The translations under genes and the position numbers were made by a program. A DNA stretch of 11,890 nucleotides, from assembly GCA_028708195.1 (NCBI GenBank), contig JAQVZK010000033.1:1-11890 (forward strand), given 5' to 3'. The notes below the pieces were generated by a model. It was given only the letters and a program-made list of their open reading frames with translations, ran no database searches and was not told where the DNA came from. The number at the start of each line of letters is the position of its first letter. The stretch's first letter is position 1. Below, in pieces: positions 6,995 through 11,890 of the stretch. This DNA comes from Desulfovibrio sp. Its GTDB lineage: Bacteria > Desulfobacterota > Desulfovibrionia > Desulfovibrionales > Desulfovibrionaceae.

Positions 6995-7891
6995 TCAGGC
7001 CGCCCTATTGACCGTATATTCGGCCAGAGCACGTAAAAAGTCCGCTTCCTGACCGTCGAATGCCGTCAGAGCGGCCTTGGCGGCCTCGGCCTGATCCTGC
7101 GCCAGGGCACGGCTCTTTTCAAGCCCCAGCAAGGCGGGATAGGTCTTCTTGCCCTGAGCCGCATCGCTGCCCACGGGCTTGCCAAGCGTGGCGGTGTCTG
7201 CCACCACATCAAGAATATCGTCGGCAATCTGAAAGGCAACGCCCAAGGCTGCGCCGTACGAACCAATGGCTGCAAGCGCCTCGTCTGACGCCCCGGCCAG
7301 CATGGCCCCGCAGACGCAGGATGCCCGCAAAAGCGCTCCTGTCTTCATGGCATGTATGCCGCGCAGCTCTTCAAGGGTGATTTCGTCACTACCGGTAAAT
7401 ATCATGTCCCATTCCTGCCCGCCCACCATGCCTGAAGAGCCAGCGGCAATGGCCAGCTCGCCCACGGCGCGCAAGACACGCGGCGGGGCCAGAGGGCTGC
7501 GGCACATCATCAAAAAAGCGTCGGTCAAGAGACCGTCCCCGGCAAGGATGGCAGTGGCCTCGTCAAAAGCCTTGTGGTTTGAAGGCTTGCCACGCCGCAA
7601 ATCGTCATCGTCCATAGCCGGAAGGTCATCGTGTATCAAAGAATAGGTATGAATCATCTCAATGGCAGAGGCAAAGGGCAGTGCTTCGCGCAGGGGCAGC
7701 CCGCACATGGCCGCCGTGCTCAAACAGAGCACAGGGCGCAAGCGTTTGCCTCCGGCCTGAAGGCTGTACTGCATTGAGTCCTTGAGGCGCTGCGGAACAG
7801 GACGCCCATCGAAACAGGTGGCGAAATAGGATTCCACCATTTGCCCGCGCTCGCGCAAAAGTTCCTTCATCCGGGGTACTGGCATTATCAC
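6995..7891 (-). CDS. ispA: Polyprenyl (farnesyl/geranyl) diphosphate synthase
   Basis: Head-to-tail prenyltransferase that adds isopentenyl diphosphate to DMAPP and GPP, giving the C15 (perhaps C20) precursor for quinones, undecaprenyl phosphate and other isoprenoids. The 298-aa length fits IspA. GGKRLRP (47-53) binds diphosphate. The first aspartate-rich motif is DDLPAMDDDDLRRG (88-101, D88, D89, D94), the KTG loop is at 183-185, and the second motif is DDILD (224-228). The insert between the first two Asp pairs is the short-chain bacterial type. The start is taken as GTG 7891, because AGGAGG at 7900-7905 lies 8 nt before it; ATG 7885 would leave 14 nt. It lies between xseB and dxs, 18 bp and 1 bp away. 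Pairing with dxs is a common bacterial arrangement. Chain length cannot be read with certainty. Confidence 0.94.
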   Translation of the reverse strand: MIMPVPRMKELLRERGQMVESYFATCFDGRPVPQRLKDSMQYSLQAGGKRLRPVLCLSTAAMCGLPLREALPFASAIEMIHTYSLIHDDLPAMDDDDLRRGKPSNHKAFDEATAILAGDGLLTDAFLMMCRSPLAPPRVLRAVGELAIAAGSSGMVGGQEWDMIFTGSDEITLEELRGIHAMKTGALLRASCVCGAMLAGASDEALAAIGSYGAALGVAFQIADDILDVVADTATLGKPVGSDAAQGKKTYPALLGLEKSRALAQDQAEAAKAALTAFDGQEADFLRALAEYTVNRAA

Positions 7892-7899
7892 CTGTTGAG

Positions 7900-7905
7900 C
7901 CTCCT
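7900..7905 (-). promoter_or_regulatory. Ribosome binding site deciding a GTG start for ispA
   Basis: AGGAGG on the minus strand in the 18-bp gap between xseB and ispA. Its 8-nt spacing favours the GTG at 7891 over the in-frame ATG at 7885. Confidence 0.7.
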
Positions 7906-7909
7906 ACGC

Positions 7910-8188
7910 TTACTCGGCTTCTTCGGTTGCATCATCTGGGTATGAAGCAAAATCTTCGTCTGTCCGCATTGCCTGCCCCGGCATGGGGCGGGCCTGACCG
8001 TCCTGCCATACTTCCAGTTCGTGGCGCGCCTTGTCGAGCTGCTGGCGGCAGTAGCGCGCGCAACCCGCGCCTTCCTTATACAGGGTCATCCCCTTTTCCA
8101 GAGGCAGATCGCCAGATTCCAGTGCGGCTACAATTTCTTGAAGCCGGGCCAGTTTTTTTTCAAATTGGTTTTCAGTTTTGGCGCTCAT
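7910..8188 (-). CDS. xseB: Exodeoxyribonuclease VII small subunit
   Basis: Small accessory subunit of exonuclease VII, several copies of which bind the coiled-coil part of XseA; the holoenzyme degrades single-stranded DNA from both ends to oligonucleotides. The protein has 92 aa, a little longer than usual because of an acidic tail ([17 protein letters not shown]). The family core is [20 protein letters not shown] (9-28) followed by [26 protein letters not shown] (29-54), the expected helical hairpin. It starts 5 bp after the stop of the M23 peptidase gene and is followed by ispA 18 bp on. The ribosome binding site is weak (GGGAAAG region). The xseB-ispA-dxs order is common in bacteria. Confidence 0.93.
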   Translation of the reverse strand: MSAKTENQFEKKLARLQEIVAALESGDLPLEKGMTLYKEGAGCARYCRQQLDKARHELEVWQDGQARPMPGQAMRTDEDFASYPDDATEEAE

Positions 8189-8193
8189 GCTGT

Positions 8194-9282
8194 CTACTTT
8201 CCCGCTTTGGGAGCTTGAGATGGCTGATTCGCACTGGCAGGGGCCTTGCTTTCGCCACCTGCGGCAGCAGCAAGAAAGGGCTGGGGATCGACCGACACCC
8301 CCTGCACCATGAGTGAAAGATGCAAATGCGGCCCGGTGACGCGCCCTGTGGACCCGACCAGGCCGATAACGTCCCCCTTGCGCACCATCTGGTCATCTGC
8401 CACCAGAATTTTGGACAAATGCAGATACGCTGTAAAGACCCCTTCGCCGTGATTGATGTACACCACATTGCCAGAGAAGTACAAATTGCCCGTCAGGGCG
8501 ACCTTGCCGTCCGCACAGGCCAGGATGGGCGTCCCCTCTGCCCCGCGCAAATCCAGACCCCGATGCAGGCCGCGCGGTTTCCCGTTAAAAACCCGCTTGA
8601 GCCCAAAGAGGCTCGAAACGCCGCCAGTTACAGGTCTTTCAAAGGGCAGGGCCCAATAACGTTCGGGCAAATACTGGGCAAGGGCCTTGCGCACAAGCTC
8701 CCTGTCGGCCTTTATGCGCTCCATCTGCGCGGCTGGCGGATCAACATACTTTTTGTCCACCGTGAGCTGCTGCACGGGGCGGTCCTTGTTGACGAGATGT
8801 GTACTCTGCGTGGCAGTCTGCCCTGCGGTTGCCGATTTTTTGCCACTTGTCTGTCCAGCTATGGGGGTAACAGACAATGTAAGGTCATTTTCCTTGGCAT
8901 CAAGAGGCACGGGCAGCAATATGACAGCCTGCCATTTTTGCTCCGCACCCTGGCTTGCCCCGACAGTCTGAGCATTGGCAGTATGGCTCTTACCCAGCCA
9001 TTTAAAACTGAAAGCCCGCACAGGTTCATTGCTTACAGCCAGCGCCACAAAAGCGTCGCCGCGGGCCACCGTGGCAGGGGCTTCAAGACTGATAAGAGGA
9101 GCGGCAGCGGCCGGGCTTGCCCCAAGTGCCGTCATTGGCAGCAGCGTAAAAAATGTCAGCAACACAGGCAGTACCAAGTGCCGCATTGGCCGCAACATTG
9201 AGGACAGCATAAAAACGGATTTCAACCCACATCTTGTCCTGCCCGTATACTGGTGTCGCACTGTATTATGTAAAAAATTCAT
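8194..9282 (-). CDS. Secreted M23 (LytM-type) metallopeptidase
   Basis: Predicted zinc peptidoglycan endopeptidase, exported across the inner membrane. The 362-aa protein has an N-terminal hydrophobic segment (36-52) with a likely signal-peptidase site near 54-56, a beta-rich N-terminal domain (63-140), a low-complexity T/Q/K linker (141-165), a helical stretch (185-205), and the M23 domain (220-337). The domain is complete: H240 and D244 (HRGLD), H288 (YLHLS), and H319 and H321 (GPHLHLS), so it should be an active enzyme and not an EnvC-type dead one. The C-terminus is a short A/P/K-rich tail. ATG 9282 overlaps the xseA stop (TAATG) and has AGAGG 7 nt upstream (9290-9294); it gives an unusually long n-region, and later ATGs at 9210, 9198 and 9186 would give ordinary signal peptides but lack a ribosome binding site. 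Confidence 0.9.
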   Translation of the reverse strand: MNFLHNTVRHQYTGRTRCGLKSVFMLSSMLRPMRHLVLPVLLTFFTLLPMTALGASPAAAAPLISLEAPATVARGDAFVALAVSNEPVRAFSFKWLGKSHTANAQTVGASQGAEQKWQAVILLPVPLDAKENDLTLSVTPIAGQTSGKKSATAGQTATQSTHLVNKDRPVQQLTVDKKYVDPPAAQMERIKADRELVRKALAQYLPERYWALPFERPVTGGVSSLFGLKRVFNGKPRGLHRGLDLRGAEGTPILACADGKVALTGNLYFSGNVVYINHGEGVFTAYLHLSKILVADDQMVRKGDVIGLVGSTGRVTGPHLHLSLMVQGVSVDPQPFLAAAAGGESKAPASANQPSQAPKAGK

Positions 9283-10760
9283 TATGATTCCTCTCGCTTA
9301 CTCTTCCTTGCGCGCCGCACGTCGCTAACGACGGCAGCCAGGCTGCCATCAGCCAGGCGCACTTCAATTTTGGTGCCGGGTGACGTCTGGTCCACTGAGC
9401 GTACAAGCCCTGCGGATGTGCTGACCAGCGCATAGCCACGCGCAAGCGGCATGAGCGGGTCACGCGCCTCCAGCGCCATGCTCAGGGCGTCAAGACGCCG
9501 CAGATGCTCAGCTACATAGGTGCGGGCCGTGTTTTGCCAGCACAAAATACCGTGTTGCAGCGCACGCTCCTTGTCAGCCACAAGACGCGGCAGGGCCGAG
9601 TGCAACCGGGCGGTGAGCTGCTCAAGCCTCGTATCAAAAATATCCAGCTTTTCCGGCCCCAGGGCGCTACGCAGCCCGCGCTCAAGAAAATCCGCCCTCT
9701 GCAGTTTGCTGTTAAGCCAATGGTGTCCAGCCCGGTCCAGGGCCGCCTGCAATGCTGCAAGGCGTTCATAAAGGCGCTCATGGTGGCGTTGGGGCGAAAA
9801 CCAGGCCAGGGCCTTTTCACACTCACGCAGGCCCTGCCCCGCCTTTTCAAGGCGACGCTCCATAGCGCGGCGCAGGGCTGACATGGTTTCATCCACGCGT
9901 TGGTGCAGTTCTGCCCGCAATGGCCAAAGCAGTTGCGCCGCATGACTTGGCGTTGCCGCGCGCATATCGGCGGTCATGTCTGCAAGGGTTACGTCAACCT
10001 CGTGCCCAATGCCTGCCAGCACAGGCACGCGGGATGTATATATGGCCTCGGCAACGCTTTCTTCATTGAAGGCCCACAGGTCTTCCAGAGAGCCGCCCCC
10101 GCGCACAAGAACAATGGCTTGCGCCCAGTTTTGGGCATTGGCTTCTGCCAGGGCGCGCGTAATGGCCGGGGCAGCCTCCGCCCCTTGCACCAACGTAGGA
10201 AACAGGCGAATGCGTGAACCACTGCCGCGCTGACGCGCCAGTTCGAGAAAATCCTGAATAGCCGCCCCGGTGGGCGATGTGATGAGAGCAACGCGCTGCG
10301 GATCACGGGGCAATGGGCGCTTTCGCTCCTGGCTGAAATAGCCAAGACCCGCCAGCTTGCGTTTGCTTTCTTCAAAGGCCTGGGCCAGCAGGCCCTCGCC
10401 AGCGGGCTGCACAAGTTCCACGGCCAACTGGTACTGGCCACGCGGCGCGTACACGCTGATACGCCCGGCGCAAAGCACATCCAGCCCGTTGCGCAAAAGC
10501 TCAAGCGGCGACGGCCTTGGCTTGTCAAAAACTTCTCCCGTGAGAGGGTCGAAAGCCTTATCAGCCTGCCGCTGCATGTGACGGAACCAGACGCACTGCA
10601 ACTGCGCGTCCTGATCCTTGAGGCTGAAATAGACATGCCCCGAGCCGGGACGGGAAAAGTTTGTCACCTCACCCCGCACCCAAACAAAGGGAAAGCGCCC
10701 CTCAAGGCTCTTGCGCAGTTGTTCCGTAAGCTCACGGACTGTCAGTATGGCTTCCTGCAT
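9282..10760 (-). CDS. xseA: Exodeoxyribonuclease VII large subunit
   Basis: Catalytic subunit of exonuclease VII, which trims single-stranded DNA in mismatch repair and other repair. From ATG 10760 it has 492 aa. The N-terminal OB fold runs from TVRELTEQL through VRGEVTNF (28-35) and GHVYFSLKD (41-49) to YAPRGQYQL (104-112). It contains about 20 extra residues (67-89) compared with E. coli. The catalytic region has VALITSPTGAAIQDF (157-171), VRGGGSLEDLWAFN (219-232) and GIGHEVDVTLADMTADMRAATPSHAA (250-275). A long coiled coil follows (about 280-420), where XseB binds. ATG 10787 is in frame, but it lies 3 nt after the T-run of a terminator, and homologues begin near the later Met, so 10760 is preferred. 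AAGGGG lies about 12 nt upstream of it. The stop overlaps the peptidase start (TAATG). Confidence 0.94.
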   Translation of the reverse strand: MQEAILTVRELTEQLRKSLEGRFPFVWVRGEVTNFSRPGSGHVYFSLKDQDAQLQCVWFRHMQRQADKAFDPLTGEVFDKPRPSPLELLRNGLDVLCAGRISVYAPRGQYQLAVELVQPAGEGLLAQAFEESKRKLAGLGYFSQERKRPLPRDPQRVALITSPTGAAIQDFLELARQRGSGSRIRLFPTLVQGAEAAPAITRALAEANAQNWAQAIVLVRGGGSLEDLWAFNEESVAEAIYTSRVPVLAGIGHEVDVTLADMTADMRAATPSHAAQLLWPLRAELHQRVDETMSALRRAMERRLEKAGQGLRECEKALAWFSPQRHHERLYERLAALQAALDRAGHHWLNSKLQRADFLERGLRSALGPEKLDIFDTRLEQLTARLHSALPRLVADKERALQHGILCWQNTARTYVAEHLRRLDALSMALEARDPLMPLARGYALVSTSAGLVRSVDQTSPGTKIEVRLADGSLAAVVSDVRRARKSKREES

Positions 10761-10790
10761 CGTGCTCTGTAGCCCCTTGCGCGTCATAAG

Positions 10791-10830
10791 AAAAAAGGCG
10801 ACCCAGTGGCAAACTCCGCCCTGAGTCGCC
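10791..10830 (-). terminator. Intrinsic terminator downstream of proS
   Basis: On the minus strand a 10-bp stem (10821-10830 with 10797-10806, one G-T wobble) can extend by three more GC pairs past a one-base bulge, and six T follow (10796-10791). It separates proS from xseA, so the xseA operon should have its own promoter. That promoter must overlap or lie beyond this hairpin. I see only a weak candidate there and do not call it. Confidence 0.85.
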
Positions 10831-10906
10831 CGAACACCATAACGTGCCGCCTGGCGCGAACTTCACAAAAAGCCGCACCAAGCAGCCACTTCAAAACAAA
10901 AACGTA

Positions 10907-11890
10907 TTAACGGCTGGCCCAGCCCTGCCGGACCGTTTCAACCCAGGCAGAAAAATCCTGCGCAAAATTGCTGGAAGATATCTCGCTTTTTTCACCCGTG
11001 CGGCGGTCCTTGCATTCCACAATACCACGGGCAAGGCCTTTGCCGCCCACCACAAGCTGCGCGGGAATGCCAAGCAGGTCGGCATCCTTGAACTTGACGC
11101 CGGGCCGTTCTTCACGGTCATCCATCAGCACTTCCACACCCATGCCCTGCAACAGGGCGTATATTTCTTCAACCTTGACATTAACTTCTTCATTGCGCGG
11201 GTCAAGGTTGAGCAAAATGCACTCAAAGGGAGCCACTGGCGGCGGAAAGATAATGCCGTGCTCGTCGTGGTTCTGCTCGATGGCGGCAGCGGCCACGCGG
11301 GACACGCCAATGCCGTAGCAGCCCATAATCATTGTCTGTTCCTTGCCATTTTCGTCAAGAAACACGGCATGCATGGCTTCGCTATACTTCAAGCCCAACA
11401 TGAAGATATGCCCAACTTCGATGCCCTTGGTCAGCTCCATACGGCCGCCGCAGCGCGGGCACTGGTCTTCAGGGGTGATGGTGCGCAAATCGCCCCAGGC
11501 GGTCACCGTAACATCACGCCCAAGGTCAGTGTGCTTGATATGGGCATTGCCTGCATTGGCACCAACCACATAGTCCGTGCCGCCCTGAAGCTCGGCATCA
11601 GCATAAATGGGCACGCCCAGTTTCACAGGGCCTGCAAAGCCCACGGGAGCATTGGTTACGGCCTGCACCGTGGCGGCGTCGGCCAGTTCAACTTCCTGCG
11701 CCTTCATGAGGTTTTTGAGCTTGATGTCGTTCACTTCGCGGTCGCCGCGCACAAGCACCGCCACAGTCTGACCGTCAGCCTTGAAAAGCATGGTCTTGAC
11801 TATGCTGCGTGCGGGCACATTGAGCATGGTTGCCACTTCTTCAACAGTGTGCGCACCGGGTGTGGCGACCTGTTCCATAGCCGGGCAGGC
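10907..11890 (-). CDS. proS: Prolyl-tRNA synthetase, C-terminal part (5' end outside window)
   Basis: Charges tRNA(Pro) with proline. The frame stays open to the window edge, so only the last 327 codons or so of an enzyme of about 570 aa are visible; the Met at 11878 is internal. Seen in order are the YbaK-like insertion (editing) domain ([42 protein letters not shown]) and a CPRCGG pair of cysteines. Next come [18 protein letters not shown] and class II motif 3 ([18 protein letters not shown]), then the anticodon-binding domain ([23 protein letters not shown] to the C-terminus). The arrangement is that of the bacterial-type ProRS, with editing of alanyl-tRNA(Pro) expected. Motifs 1 and 2 are outside the window. 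The stop is followed by about 75 bp and then a terminator, so this ends its transcription unit. Confidence 0.96.
   Translation of the reverse strand, partial: ACPAMEQVATPGAHTVEEVATMLNVPARSIVKTMLFKADGQTVAVLVRGDREVNDIKLKNLMKAQEVELADAATVQAVTNAPVGFAGPVKLGVPIYADAELQGGTDYVVGANAGNAHIKHTDLGRDVTVTAWGDLRTITPEDQCPRCGGRMELTKGIEVGHIFMLGLKYSEAMHAVFLDENGKEQTMIMGCYGIGVSRVAAAAIEQNHDEHGIIFPPPVAPFECILLNLDPRNEEVNVKVEEIYALLQGMGVEVLMDDREERPGVKFKDADLLGIPAQLVVGGKGLARGIVECKDRRTGEKSEISSSNFAQDFSAWVETVRQGWASR

Noticed and set aside
8320..9201. Open frame on the plus strand (293 codons)
   Set aside because: Opposite the M23 peptidase gene, which has complete catalytic residues; a shadow.
11876..11878. ATG as the start of a short proS
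   Set aside because: The frame is open through the window edge and the visible part begins in the middle of the ProRS insertion-domain region, so this Met is internal.

Overview
The window reads as ordinary chromosomal DNA of a GC-rich Gram-negative sulfate reducer, most likely a member of the Desulfovibrionaceae. The lineage is inferred from three things: a stand-alone precorrin-2 dehydrogenase (siroheme branch) next to a HemX-like membrane protein and glutamyl-tRNA reductase, the style of the proteins, and the gene order. No marker gene fixes the species.

Left half, plus strand (about 127-4768). A sigma70-like promoter (127-154) precedes a compact tetrapyrrole operon: precorrin-2 dehydrogenase (198-902), a HemX/CcsA-type integral membrane protein (889-1716, 14-bp overlap), glutamyl-tRNA reductase hemA (1730-3022) and a 111-aa protein of unknown function (3022-3357, TGATG overlap with hemA). 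HemA makes the first committed precursor of all tetrapyrroles. The precorrin-2 dehydrogenase acts at the branch towards siroheme, which sulfite reductases need. A degenerate tandem array with a 19-bp period starts inside the stop region of the 111-aa gene. The tRNA(Ile)-lysidine synthase gene tilS follows (3602-4768).

Middle (4769-4980). This is a non-coding junction where the two gene sets converge. It holds a strong 15-bp hairpin with a T tail that terminates the minus-strand operon, and a small 19-bp-period duplication.

Right half, minus strand (11890-4981). From right to left in the plus coordinates (the direction of transcription) lie the C-terminal part of prolyl-tRNA synthetase (proS, cut by the window edge), an intrinsic terminator (10791-10830), and then a tightly packed operon: xseA, a secreted LytM/M23 peptidase, xseB, ispA and dxs. 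The two exonuclease VII subunits flank the peptidase gene. IspA and Dxs supply isoprenoid precursors (DXP, farnesyl/geranyl diphosphate). Junctions are a TAATG overlap, 5 bp, 18 bp and 1 bp, so translational coupling is likely.

I found no mobile element, CRISPR array, RNA gene or obvious new defence or biosynthetic system. The points most worth a second look are the replacement of the catalytic aspartate of the precorrin-2 dehydrogenase by serine, the 19-bp tandem array, the HemX-like protein with a degenerate tryptophan-rich motif, and the unassigned 111-aa protein coupled to hemA.
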